The notes: generated by a model from the letters alone, not told the origin. Shown: positions 1-8,943, counted from the stretch's first letter. The stretch: DNA of 64,000 bases from Chrysemys picta bellii (GCF_011386835.1 NC_088800.1:58929439-58993438), one strand, 5' to 3'. A program made the numbers and translations.

Positions 1-63
1 GTATGAACATGCAATGTAGTTGTAGCCATGTTGGTCCCAGGATATCACCATAATTAATTAGCA

Positions 64-93
64 CATATTGTAAGGGACCATTTCAAGGTAGAG
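64..93. repeat. Inverted repeat arm in Penelope-like 3' tail
   Basis: The reverse complement of this 30-bp segment matches 597-625 with a single one-base indel. The partner lies in the coding part of the same element, about 500 bp away. Confidence 0.75.
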
Positions 94-109
94 TGACCCA
101 TGACACCTC

Positions 110-701
110 TGCAGTCAAAGAACAAAAAGAGGGAGCTAGAGATCACAGATTGGTGTGATAAGCCATAAATCCAGTGTCTCTGTTCAGTCTATGATTTTTG
201 GTGTCCAGCAGAGTAATGAATTTAAGGTCCCAGGCTCATCTTTTGAACGTATTCTGTAGGTTTCCTTTGAAGATAAGGTCTGAGAGGTTAGATACAGAGT
301 GATCTCTTTGTGAAAAGTGTTCACCCACAGATGATAGGGTATTTTTGTCTTTTATCATTTTCCTATGTGAGTTCATTCAGGAGCATAGTGATTGTTTGGT
401 TTCACCTACATAATTGTTGGGGCATTTAGTGCACTGGATGAGGTACACCACATGTTATGATAGGCACGTGTAGGATCCATGGATCTTGAAAGGTGTGTTG
501 GGAGGTGGGGTGTTTGATCATTGGAGCAGGGGAGGTATGTCTGCAGGTTTTGCATATGTTGTTCTGGCAGGGTCTGGTGCTGCTTTGAGTTGGTGTCTCT
601 ACCTTGAATGGTCCCTTACAATATGAAACATGCTGCTGCATGAAACTTTCCCTCTTGTGAGACTTGTGCAGGATTTGTTGTCTCAGCCACTGATTAGGCA
701 A
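110..701 (-). pseudogene. GIY-YIG endonuclease domain of Penelope-like element, broken
   Basis: The open part (701-426) carries a cysteine-rich linker with CKTC, the kind of sequence that lies between reverse transcriptase and endonuclease in this family. The GIY-YIG core (CPNNYVGETKQ) follows in a different frame, so there is a frameshift near 420. In-frame stops interrupt the domain after the core and again about 60 codons later. The family's enzyme nicks target DNA during retrotransposition. This copy cannot encode it. Identification is by motif only. Confidence 0.65.
597..625. repeat. Inverted repeat arm in Penelope-like coding part
   Basis: Partner of 64-93. On the minus strand this is coding sequence just upstream of the CKTC linker. 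Confidence 0.75.
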
Positions 702-708
702 TTGATGG

Positions 709-867
709 TTTTATAATTTTTTAAAAGAAGGATTTAAGTTCATGGGATATTTCTCACCCTGTGATCACAATGAAAGTGTAATGCTCAGACTCTGAAATAT
801 ACATTTTGTATTAGTAACAAGAAACAAAGGAGATGTAAAGAAATGACCAGAAAAATACGTAACCATG
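709..867. repeat. 159-bp direct repeat, left copy
   Basis: This segment runs from TTTTATAATT to GTAACCATG and abuts the left LTR at 868. By base-by-base reading it is identical to 8392-8550, which abuts the right LTR. No separate 4-6 bp target duplication is visible at the LTR edges. The 159-bp copies therefore stand where the target site duplication should be. Confidence 0.9.
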
Positions 868-1248
868 TGTGACAATGCGGTTCTGGCGGAACCCAACTGA
901 GAGTGCCAACTCAGGACAAATTGCTCAAATAGGGCAGTTACAGCCCAAGGCTGGGGTTTTTTCCACCTCTAAGGCAAACCAAACCAGCCAGACTAAGAGG
1001 ACTTCGGTCTCACCCCACTGGCTAACCGCAAGTCTCACAAGCAATCTCCTTAGACACTCCAGTTTCCCAGTATTACCACCAGTGCCACTCGTTATGGGGA
1101 CAAATGGTTATGAAAACCAATACCCCAGTAAAAGAAAAAGGTTCTCCTGATCCCAAAGGACCAAGCCCCAGACCCAGGTCAATATACAAATCAGATCTTA
1201 CCCACAAATCATGCTGTTGCCAATCCTTCAGAATCTAAAATCTAAAGG

Positions 1249-1254
1249 TTTATT
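1249..1254 (-). promoter_or_regulatory. LTR polyadenylation signal AATAAA (left LTR)
   Basis: The plus strand reads TTTATT. The position within the LTR fits the R region of a minus-strand element. Confidence 0.55.
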
Positions 1255-1746
1255 CATAAAAGGAAAAAGATAGAGATGAGAGTTAGAATTGGTTAAATGG
1301 AATCAATTACATACAGTAATGGCAAAGTTCTTGGTTCAGGCTTGCAGCAGCGATGGAATAAACTGCAGGTTCAAATCAAGTCTCTGGAATACATCCCCCG
1401 CTGGGATGGGTCCTCAGTCCTTTGTTCCGAGCTTCAGCTTGTAGCAAAGTTCCTCCAGAGGTATGAAGCAGGATTGAAGACAAGATGGAGATGAGGCATC
1501 AGCCTTAGATAGTCTTTTCCAGGTGTAAGAACACCTCTTTGTTCTTACTGTGGAAAATTACAGCCAAAATGGAGTCTGGAGTCACATGGGCCAGTCCCTG
1601 CATACTTTGCTGAGTTACAAGGCTTATCTGCCTTCTCTCAATGGGTCCATTGTATAGCTGATGGTCCTTAATGGGCCATCAAGCAGGCTAGGCAGAGATA
1701 ATCTCAGCTTGTCTGGGATGTCACCCAGAAGCATAGCATAAGTTTT

Positions 1747-1804
1747 CCATACAGACAGTATAGAGCCAATATTCGCCATACAGACAGTATAGAGCCAATA
1801 TTCA
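1747..1804. repeat. 29-bp tandem duplication in LTR
   Basis: Two adjacent copies start CCATACAGACAG and end AATATTCG or AATATTCA. The same pair is in the right LTR at 8159-8216. Confidence 0.85.
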
Positions 1805-1874
1805 TAACTTCAACTACAAAACTGATACACACATATAGACAGCATAATCATAACCAGTAAACCATAACCTTGTC

Positions 1875-3632
1875 CTAGACACCCCATTTGACCCCCTTTA
1901 TACGAGATTTGGGTGCCACTACAGGACCTTGGTTGCAACAATGATCTATATGGTCCCAGATTATATCAATAATGTCACACCCCCAACGCAAAATTGATGC
2001 AGGAAGGGATGACACAAACATCACTGACTGCATCCCAAGAGCTCCCCATCCTGGGTTCTGTCTCACTACCGCTAGTATTGGGTTAGAAGCCATACCAGTG
2101 TATAACAGAAATGGTTTATCAAAATCATGTTCAACCACATGATTGAACCTCTTTACAACCTCAAGGTAAAACTTAGTTAGAACAATAGTGGATTGGGTCT
2201 GCTCTGGCAGCATGGTTCCTGTATGTGTCATGTGATCTTGCCAAGAGCTAAAGAAAACAGCTACTTTATCCATACCAGCTCGGGCAAATGTTTGGAACCC
2301 CATTAACATCGAATAAATGCAGATATTAATGTTCTTCATAGTACAGGAATCTTGGCATTTAGCCATGACAGCAATATGGTAGTAGTGTGCCTCAGTCTTC
2401 CTTTTCATACAGCACATTAGGTCTGGAATGTCTTTTCCCCTGTGAAAAGTTCCCATATTGTTTATAGGCATTACCTGTGAAACCCCAGTGTAACAAGGCC
2501 TTTTAACATAACGTGTGTTCTCATGTATTCCTTTTAACATGTTCAAGGGATTCTCCAAAAGATTAGACACATTGTACATTTTTACAGTTTGTGGCAATAG
2601 CAACACATTCATTGCAAAATTAAGCAATAACAACAAGTTCATTGCAAGTGTCCATCTACAATCATGGTTGTCATGCCACCCCTTTGGCTCAATACCATTG
2701 GAGTTTGGGCATTTTAGGGTTAACCTGTGGCTTCCCTTTGCAAAATTCAGTTTTTTCTGTCCTCCTTGTCCTGCAGAATCAAACCCTGATTTCTCTTGCT
2801 TAACAGAATTCACCGGCTGATGGGGTGGGCCCTCTGTGCTAACAGCTATTAGCAAGTCCTCCCTTTCCCAGCCAGGCAAGTAATTTGCACTACCCCAGAC
2901 CAGAGCCAGTCCACCAGTTTTCATATCCTTAACTGCTATAATTTCCAAGGCTGGACTCTGCCTTAAAGAGATACCACACAAATCCAAAGAGTCTGCGGGT
3001 GAGAGTTTGCTTGCTCTCCCCCGCATCCTCAAGCATTCAGCCATAAAACTGCTCTGCTCTGACACATCAGTAACCAAATCTGTCCTCAAACCCTGAAGCA
3101 CAAACTGCTCGTTTAAAGAATCAGAAAGGAGACATTCCTGTTCCAACACCATTGTCTCCCCAACAAGTTGGCCCCACACAGCCACTTGGTTATAGGGCTG
3201 CCTCAATTCCTTAACAACTTTTACTTCCTCTGAGACCTTCTCAAAGCTACCCACACTGGATCTTTTAAAAGGAAAGTCAGTGGATCCATTCACAACAGAC
3301 AATTTCTGGCTGCTAGGAACTGAAACTTCCTTGATTAAATCACTCTCACACCCTTCAGTTGCAGGGAACTGCTTGCACCGAGTACCATGAGGATTCCTTT
3401 CTCCAGGAGCTTTTCTAAGCAGCAATTCACCCCTCACAGAAATTCTGCCCTTACCCTCTTCACCTAGGGCTTGCTCTAAAGGAACACTTTCCTGAGCAAC
3501 AACAGACTCTGTCTGGGTTTTACTTGCATTCAGGATCACCTTTGGCCCATCAGGCATAGGGTTACCATATTTCAGCAAGAAAAAAAGAGGACGGGAGGAG
3601 CCCCGCCCTAGCCCCGCCCCTGCCCCTCCCAC
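1875..3632 (-). CDS. C-terminal part of the same LTR-element polyprotein, function unknown
   Basis: This is the continuation of the gag-protease frame beyond the hAT MITE. About 25 residues at its start (3632-3557) belong to the MITE and are spurious. The remaining roughly 560 codons are open as far as 1875, which is 105 bp inside the LTR. The first half is acidic and low in recognisable motifs. From about residue 331 (MNLLLLL) there is a hydrophobic, signal-like stretch, then a cysteine-containing region with one N-glycosylation sequon and a hydrophobic segment near the LTR. An env-like role is possible but unproven. No polymerase motif is present. Confidence 0.6.
   Translation of the reverse strand: MGGAGAGLGRGSSRPLFFLLKYGNPMPDGPKVILNASKTQTESVVAQESVPLEQALGEEGKGRISVRGELLLRKAPGERNPHGTRCKQFPATEGCESDLIKEVSVPSSQKLSVVNGSTDFPFKRSSVGSFEKVSEEVKVVKELRQPYNQVAVWGQLVGETMVLEQECLLSDSLNEQFVLQGLRTDLVTDVSEQSSFMAECLRMRGRASKLSPADSLDLCGISLRQSPALEIIAVKDMKTGGLALVWGSANYLPGWEREDLLIAVSTEGPPHQPVNSVKQEKSGFDSAGQGGQKKLNFAKGSHRLTLKCPNSNGIEPKGWHDNHDCRWTLAMNLLLLLNFAMNVLLLPQTVKMYNVSNLLENPLNMLKGIHENTRYVKRPCYTGVSQVMPINNMGTFHRGKDIPDLMCCMKRKTEAHYYHIAVMAKCQDSCTMKNINICIYSMLMGFQTFARAGMDKVAVFFSSWQDHMTHTGTMLPEQTQSTIVLTKFYLEVVKRFNHVVEHDFDKPFLLYTGMASNPILAVVRQNPGWGALGMQSVMFVSSLPASILRWGCDIIDIIWDHIDHCCNQGPVVAPKSRIKGVKWGV
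1980..1990 (-). other. Weak polypurine tract
   Basis: The minus strand reads GCGTTGGGGG directly before the LTR start TGTGACATT. It is short for a polypurine tract, but it is in the right place. Confidence 0.35.
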
Positions 3633-4578
3633 TTCCCGCCCCCCCCAGAACCCCCAACCCTACCCCCGTTCCTTGTCCCCTGACTGCCCCCTCCTGGGAC
3701 CCCTGCCCCTAACTGCCCCCCAGGACTCCACTCCCTATCTAAGCCTCCCTGCCTCTTGTCCCCTGACTGCCCCAACCCTTATCCACACCCCCACCCCCAG
3801 ACAGACCCCTGGGACTCCCACGCCCCATCCAACCACTCCCCACCCCCTGACAGCCCCCCCCCCAGAACTCCCAACCCATCTAAACCCCTCTGCTCCCTGT
3901 CCCCTGACTGCTCCGATCCATCTCCCCACCCCTGCCACCTGACAGCCCCCCCCAGAACTCCCAAACACTCCCCCCCTGCTCCTTGTCCCCTGACTGCCCC
4001 CTCCTGGGACCCCTGCTCCTAACTGCCCTCCAGAACCCCACCCCCTACCTAAGACTCCCTGTTCCTTGTCCCCTAACTGCCCCCTCCTAAGACCCCCCCC
4101 AACTGCCCCCCAGGACCCTACCCCCTACCTGTACCCTGACTGCCCAAAACTTTCTCCACTCCCCCCAAAAGCCCCCCCCCGCTTCTTGACTGCCACCTCC
4201 AGAACCTTCCTGCCCCCTGACCTCCTTACCCTGCTGCTCAGAACAGAGTGTTGGGCTCTGTGCAGCCGAGCCGGACACGTGGCTGAGCTCCCCAGCACAA
4301 CAAAACCCGGTCCCTGGCCCTGCACAACAAAACCCGGTCTGGCCCTGCACAGTGCTGCTGGACTGGGCTGCAAGGGAGCTGCCGGCTCAGAATGCAGGGC
4401 GGATCCGGCTCCTCTACAGCTGCTCCTGAGTCCAGCCCGGGACTTCCCTGCAGCCCTCCCAGCCGCTCGCTCTGCTAATCCCGGACATTGTGAGTGCTTT
4501 ACAAATTCCCCCCGGACGCTATTTTTAGCACACAAAAGGAGGACATGTCCGGGTAAATCCGGACGAATGGTAACCCTA
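3557..4578. mobile_element. hAT MITE (TAGGGTTACCAT termini) inside the gag gene
   Basis: Termini are TAGGGTTACCAT and ATGGTAACCCTA. Both sides carry the perfect 8-bp target duplication ATCAGGCA (3549-3556 and 4579-4586), the hAT signature. The 1,022-bp interior is GC-rich, with a C-rich minisatellite at about 3640-4140, and encodes no transposase. The reading frames within it are compositional artefacts. A second copy of the family lies at 56249-56837. Confidence 0.93.
3640..4140. repeat. C-rich minisatellite in hAT MITE
   Basis: Imperfect units built on CCCCTGACTGCCCCCTCCTGGGACCC-like words repeat many times. The minus strand is G-rich and could form quadruplexes. Confidence 0.7.
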
Positions 4579-7161
4579 ATCAGGCAGATCTCTACACAAT
4601 CCCCTTTCAGGCAAACCCATAGACTTCCTAGATAAAAGGTTAGAAATACTTCCCTTCTCTTTGCCACACACAAGCTTAGGAATTTTTTCCTTTTTGCTAC
4701 AAGTTGTTAAACTGTCTGTAGGTACCACAACCAAATTACCTTTCCGCTCTCCTTGTGCCCTGGCTAGGGTATCACCCTGATCAGACAGAGTTGTTACACC
4801 CTTCTCCAACCACACATGAGCAACAGGCAAAATACAAGCACCAGAATTTTCTGGTCTCTGGGATTTTGCTAAGACACTAACTGGATGCAACCTAGTTACG
4901 GTGCCATTCTCCCCAGCAGATGCAAACTTAGGACCATTCCCTTCCTGGGCTTTAGTTGAATCCAGAACCAACTCTGAGACAGCTAAATTACTCTCAACCA
5001 TCACAGGCCAAAAGGCACCTTCTGTCTGCTCCACAGACAAAAAAGAGTTGGAGACGCATTTTCCTTTACTAGACATACAGTTTGGGATTTCATTTCCCTT
5101 GTCCCAGCAAACCGGGCTGTTCACAGACAACTGCTTGGAGACTGGGGTAGCTTCCTCCATAGGCAAGTCAATACCCCTGACAGACACAGGCACATTTCCT
5201 TCACTGTCGCTATTCTTCGCACAGGAAACAGATAAGGTATAGGGACACTCATCTTCCACTCTCCTTGCCTTCCCAAACTGCTGACTAGATAAAGCCATCA
5301 GCTCACAAGACTGCCTAGGCTCATCCAAAATCTGCTTGTTCTCCTCTCCCTTCGCTTGATCTAATTCCAGATTTACTACTGAGACATTAGATAGACATTC
5401 AGAAACTTCATTCACAGCCAAACTGCTACTTTCCAAGGACAAACTTTTGGAGAAACCCTCCATCGGCACAACCTTAGGATCAATCCTCTCTTGTGCCTGG
5501 TTTGTATTAACTTGACTGACCATAGCTTTAATATCATTTCCAATCATAATATCCTTAGGGATTATGTCTTTTACTCCCACAACCATGGTGCCCTCCAAAC
5601 CCTTCCATTTCAGGTGGATTTTAGCCAAAGGCACCCTGACAAAATACTTAGATAAGGCTACAACAGTTACATCTTCACCTGGCAAATAATCTTCCTTCCT
5701 GACAAGACTTGCTTTAACCAGAGTAATATCTGCTGCGGTGTCCCTCCATGCCATACACCTTACTCCATTCACTTCTGCACTGCTAATAAACTCTGCGTTA
5801 TTTCCCCCATATTTAGCTTTAATGTGAGTTTTAAGGTCAAATCCTTCAGAGACCACAGAAACAGCATTTGCACACAGGGCACCAATGCTGGGCTCTGTGT
5901 GGCTTGCCTGTGAGTTTACAACAGGGTTAGCATTTGCCGTGGCATTTGGGGTTGCTGGTTTTGGGCTGCCCTTCAGTGTCGGGCACTCTGGTCTCATGTG
6001 GCCCAGGATACCACAGTGATAACATGTAACCTGTTCCGTCCTGGGATGTGAGTTCCTACCCTCCAGGCCCCCTTGAACTCCTTTAGAAGAGTCAGGTTTA
6101 TTTTTAAATCCTTCCCTCCTCTTGAACTGGGGAGAATGGTGATTACTTTTCCCCGGGGTTTTACACCCTTCTCGAGCCCTGTTTTGGGTATGGGCATCCG
6201 CAATCTCTGCTGCCCGTAGGACTGACTCAGGGTCCCTGTCACACACAGCTGCTCTCACATTGTCAGGCACAATGTCTAAGAACTGTTCCAAAGTTATTAA
6301 ATCCAGCAGTTTTTCAAAACTCCCATGCGCCTTGGCTCCCACAACCCACTTTTTAACAAAACCCATCAGCTTATGAGCACATTCTACAAAAGTACAATCC
6401 TTAGACATTTTAAACTCTCTAAACTTAACTCTGTAAGATTCAGGAGTAACCTTGAACCGCCTTAACACAGAATCCTTAAACAGCTCATAATCTAAGGCTT
6501 CTTGTTCCCCCAAGTCATTGAATACCTCCCTGGCCTTTCCAGTCAGTCTGGTCAGCAGGACAGGCATTCGCTGACCCTCAGGGATCTGGTACAGATTGCA
6601 GAGGCGTTCAAAGGTAGACAAAAACTCCTCTATATCCTCAGTATCGTTGTAAATGGGACACATCCTTTCCCAGTTTTTCTCATGGCGGGGGGGAAGTGGA
6701 GCACCAGGTGGGGATGACTTTCTCCGCTCTTCCAGTACTTGGAGCTGAAGTCTGGCCGTCTCCTGTTCCATCCTGTGAGTCTCCTGTTCAGCAGCGAGCA
6801 GCTCTAGACGTCCCTTACAAGCTCTCTCATCAGCCTCCTTCTTTCTTTGATCAGCTTCTTTCTCTCTCTCAGCAGCCTCCTTCTCTAATTCTGCTATTTT
6901 TTGCTTCTCCAGCAATCGAAGATCTGCTAGCTTCTGTTCATGCTCAAATTGCAGTTTACTTGTCACCCTTTGCATCCTAATTTTTTCTGCATCTTCTGCA
7001 GCCTCAGGTAAGGGCTGTGCTCTTGCCCCCTGATCACTGGCTATTAACAGATTTCTCAGTTCTTCCTTTGTAGCTTTCTTTCTAAAGCTTATCCTCTTTT
7101 CTGAACACAAATTTTCCAGGGCTTTTTTGCCAAGTCCCTCATATGCTCTTTGCTCAGCCAT
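4576..7161 (-). CDS. gag: gag-protease polyprotein of LTR element, N-terminal part
   Basis: This 861-residue frame starts about 100 bp downstream of the primer-binding site. Residues 1-45 form a small basic helical segment. Residues 62-148 are a strong charged coiled coil. Residues 169-320 are a capsid region resembling the SCAN domain of Gmr1-like Gypsy gag, in established knowledge the source of vertebrate SCAN domains. A CCHC knuckle (CYHCGILGHMRPEC) lies at 380-393. A retropepsin-like segment has its active-site region at 474 (DTAAD, where the family usually has DTGA). Residues from about 570 on are unassigned. The last residue and stop lie in or next to the hAT MITE. The frame resumes in the same phase on the far side once the 1,022-bp MITE plus one 8-bp duplication is discounted. 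Confidence 0.85.
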   Translation of the reverse strand: MAEQRAYEGLGKKALENLCSEKRISFRKKATKEELRNLLIASDQGARAQPLPEAAEDAEKIRMQRVTSKLQFEHEQKLADLRLLEKQKIAELEKEAAEREKEADQRKKEADERACKGRLELLAAEQETHRMEQETARLQLQVLEERRKSSPPGAPLPPRHEKNWERMCPIYNDTEDIEEFLSTFERLCNLYQIPEGQRMPVLLTRLTGKAREVFNDLGEQEALDYELFKDSVLRRFKVTPESYRVKFREFKMSKDCTFVECAHKLMGFVKKWVVGAKAHGSFEKLLDLITLEQFLDIVPDNVRAAVCDRDPESVLRAAEIADAHTQNRAREGCKTPGKSNHHSPQFKRREGFKNKPDSSKGVQGGLEGRNSHPRTEQVTCYHCGILGHMRPECPTLKGSPKPATPNATANANPVVNSQASHTEPSIGALCANAVSVVSEGFDLKTHIKAKYGGNNAEFISSAEVNGVRCMAWRDTAADITLVKASLVRKEDYLPGEDVTVVALSKYFVRVPLAKIHLKWKGLEGTMVVGVKDIIPKDIMIGNDIKAMVSQVNTNQAQERIDPKVVPMEGFSKSLSLESSSLAVNEVSECLSNVSVVNLELDQAKGEENKQILDEPRQSCELMALSSQQFGKARRVEDECPYTLSVSCAKNSDSEGNVPVSVRGIDLPMEEATPVSKQLSVNSPVCWDKGNEIPNCMSSKGKCVSNSFLSVEQTEGAFWPVMVESNLAVSELVLDSTKAQEGNGPKFASAGENGTVTRLHPVSVLAKSQRPENSGACILPVAHVWLEKGVTTLSDQGDTLARAQGERKGNLVVVPTDSLTTCSKKEKIPKLVCGKEKGSISNLLSRKSMGLPERGLCRDLPD

Positions 7162-7260
7162 TGCAGCAGCTCTTTAACCAACAAAATTCTCAATCCCAAA
7201 ATTCAAATTTGGATAGCGTGGGGTTCTGACCCAAAGCTTAATTGACCTGGTTCTGTGGAT

Positions 7261-7278
7261 CCAAGCACGACTACGCCA
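7261..7278 (-). other. Primer-binding site, probably tRNA-Ser
   Basis: On the minus strand the LTR end TGTCACA is followed by one G and then TGGCGTAGTCGTGCTTGG. The first 11 bases are complementary to the CGACTACG-CCA 3' end of vertebrate serine tRNA. Complementarity breaks down beyond that. The tRNA assignment rests on recalled acceptor-stem sequence. Confidence 0.55.
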
Positions 7279-7660
7279 CTGTGACAATGCGGTTCTGGCG
7301 GAACCCAACTGAGAGTGCCAACTCAGGACAAATTGCTCAAATAGGGCAGTTACAGCCCAAGGCTGGGGTTTTTTCCACCTCTAAGGCAAACCAAACCAGC
7401 CAGACTAAGAGGACTTCGGTCTCACCCCACTGGCTAACCGCAAGTCTCACAAGCAATCTCCTTAGACACTCCAGTTTCCCAGTATTACCACCAGTGCCAC
7501 TCGTTATGGGGACAAATGGTTATGAAAACCAATACCCCAGTAAAAGAAAAAGGTTCTCCTGATCCCAAAGGACCAAGCCCCAGACCCAGGTCAATATACA
7601 AATCAGATCTTACCCACAAATCATGCTGTTGCCAATCCTTCAGAATCTAAAATCTAAAGG

Positions 7661-7666
7661 TTTATT
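7661..7666 (-). promoter_or_regulatory. LTR polyadenylation signal AATAAA (right LTR)
   Basis: Same site as 1249-1254 in the second LTR copy. Confidence 0.5.
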
Positions 7667-8308
7667 CATAAAAGGAAAAAGATAGAGATGAGAGTTAGAA
7701 TTGGTTAAATGGAATCAATTACATACAGTAATGGCAAAGTTCTTGGTTCAGGCTTGCAGCAGCGATGGAATAAACTGCAGGTTCAAATCAAGTCTCTGGA
7801 ATACATCCCCCGCTGGGATGGGTCCTCAGTCCTTTGTTCCGAGCTTCAGCTTGTAGCAAAGTTCCTCCAGAGGTATGAAGCAGGATTGAAGACAAGATGG
7901 AGATGAGGCATCAGCCTTAGATAGTCTTTTCCAGGTGTAAGAACACCTCTTTGTTCTTACTGTGGAAAATTACAGCCAAAATGGAGTCTGGAGTCACATG
8001 GGCCAGTCCCTGCATACTTTGCTGAGTTACAAGGCTTATCTGCCTTCTCTCAATGGGTCCATTGTATAGCTGATGGTCCTTAATGGGCCATCAAGCAGGC
8101 TAGGCAGAGATAATCTCAGCTTGTCTGGGATGTCACCCAGAAGCATAGCATAAGTTTTCCATACAGACAGTATAGAGCCAATATTCGCCATACAGACAGT
8201 ATAGAGCCAATATTCATAACTTCAACTACAAAACTGATACACACATATAGACAGCATAATCATAACCAGTAAACCATAACCTTGTCCTAGACACCCCATT
8301 TGACCCCC

Positions 8309-8314
8309 TTTATA
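8309..8314 (-). promoter_or_regulatory. Possible TATA box of the 5' LTR
   Basis: The minus strand reads CGTATAAAGG about 80 bp inside the LTR. A start downstream of it would make U3 short and R long, so this assignment is weak. Confidence 0.3.
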
Positions 8315-8391
8315 CGAGATTTGGGTGCCACTACAGGACCTTGGTTGCAACAATGATCTATATGGTCCCAGATTATATCAATAATGTCACA

Positions 8392-8550
8392 TTTTATAAT
8401 TTTTTAAAAGAAGGATTTAAGTTCATGGGATATTTCTCACCCTGTGATCACAATGAAAGTGTAATGCTCAGACTCTGAAATATACATTTTGTATTAGTAA
8501 CAAGAAACAAAGGAGATGTAAAGAAATGACCAGAAAAATACGTAACCATG
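8392..8550. repeat. 159-bp direct repeat, right copy
   Basis: Identical to 709-867 and starts immediately after the right LTR. It is followed by GGATGACATAGATC, the insertion site of the next two hAT elements. Confidence 0.9.
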
Positions 8551-8564
8551 GGATGACATAGATC

Positions 8565-8811
8565 CAGGTCCTGCTCCAGGCACCAGCGCAGCAAGCAGGT
8601 GCTTGGGGCGGCCAACGGAAAGGGGCGGCATATCCGGCTCTTCGGTGGCAATTTGGCGGCGGGTCCCTCAGTCCCGTTCGGAGGGAAGGACCTGCCACTG
8701 AATTGCCGCTGAAGAATGAAGTGGTGGTGGTGCAGCTGCTGCCAATCGCGGCTTTTTTTTTATTATTTTTTCCCCCCGCTTGGGGCGGCAAAAACGCTGG
8801 AGCCGCCCCTG
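8565..8811. mobile_element. hAT MITE (CAGG...CCTG, GGGGCGGC type)
   Basis: The 247-bp element has a perfect 8-bp duplication CATAGATC on both sides (8557-8564 and 8812-8819). Its right end CTGGAGCCGCCCCTG pairs with the decayed left end CAGGTCCTGCTCCAG. It inserted exactly at the left edge of the next hAT element. A relative with CAGGGCCGGCT ends lies at 37696-38254. Confidence 0.88.
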
Positions 8812-8818
8812 CATAGAT

Positions 8819-8943
8819 CAGTGGTGTTCAACCTGTGTTCCACTGACCCCTGGGGCTCTGCAGACTAGGTCTAAGATTTCCAAAGGGGATATCCTTTAGA
8901 AATTTTTAGGGGTCTGCACATGAAAAAAGGTTGAAAACCACTG
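8819..8943. mobile_element. Short hAT MITE (CAGTGGT...ACCACTG)
   Basis: Termini are CAGTGGTGTTCAACC and GGTTGAAAACCACTG. Its left target duplication ACATAGAT survives at 8556-8563 on the far side of the 8565 insertion and matches ACATAAAT at 8944-8951 in 7 of 8 bases. This places it before the 8565-8811 insertion. Confidence 0.85.

Larger units (their letters stand above)
1..708 (-). mobile_element. Penelope-like element, 3' end
   Basis: Read on the minus strand, this stretch holds the C-terminal endonuclease part of a Penelope-like retroelement followed by its 3' untranslated tail (about 95 down to 1). The call rests on the GIY-YIG-like motif YVGETKQ at 392-412 and the downstream conserved block around HFSQRDHSVSNLSDL. 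The 5' part with the reverse transcriptase is absent. The copy is old, with stops and at least one frameshift. It stops next to the first copy of the 159-bp direct repeat at 709. Confidence 0.7.
868..1979 (-). repeat. 3' LTR of the gag-only element
   Basis: The LTR begins TGTGACAATG and ends ATGTCACA on the plus strand, so both ends carry TG...CA. It contains a minus-strand AATAAA (1249-1254), a TATA-like TATAAA (1897-1902) and a 29-bp unit repeated twice (1747-1804). The long internal frame enters this LTR and stops at 1875. Confidence 0.92.
868..8391 (-). mobile_element. Gypsy/Ty3-like LTR retrotransposon, non-autonomous, recent
   Basis: Two 1,112-bp LTRs read identically throughout and bound a 5.3-kb interior. 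The element is on the minus strand: primer-binding site beside the right LTR, then gag with a coiled coil, a SCAN/Gmr1-like capsid region and a CCHC knuckle, a retropepsin-like segment, and a long unassigned region reaching the left LTR. I see no reverse transcriptase, RNase H or integrase motif in the interior. A 1,022-bp hAT MITE (3557-4578) interrupts the gene. Identical LTRs suggest a young insertion. Without polymerase or integrase it would need enzymes from a related complete element. Confidence 0.88.
7280..8391 (-). repeat. 5' LTR of the gag-only element
   Basis: Identical to 868-1979 at a constant offset of 6,412 bp. It acts as the upstream LTR for the minus-strand genes. The primer-binding site lies directly beside it at 7261-7278. 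Confidence 0.92.

Noticed and set aside
869..1494. Plus-strand frames repeated at 7242-7906
   Set aside because: They are inside the two LTRs. Their perfect duplication only reflects LTR identity, and the element's genes are on the other strand.
2515..2820. 101-codon plus-strand frame
   Set aside because: It is a shadow of the minus-strand polyprotein frame and has no motif of its own.
3673..4673. Several overlapping proline- or glycine-rich reading frames on both strands
   Set aside because: They lie in the GC-rich interior of a hAT MITE bounded by a perfect target duplication. Their composition comes from the C-rich minisatellite.
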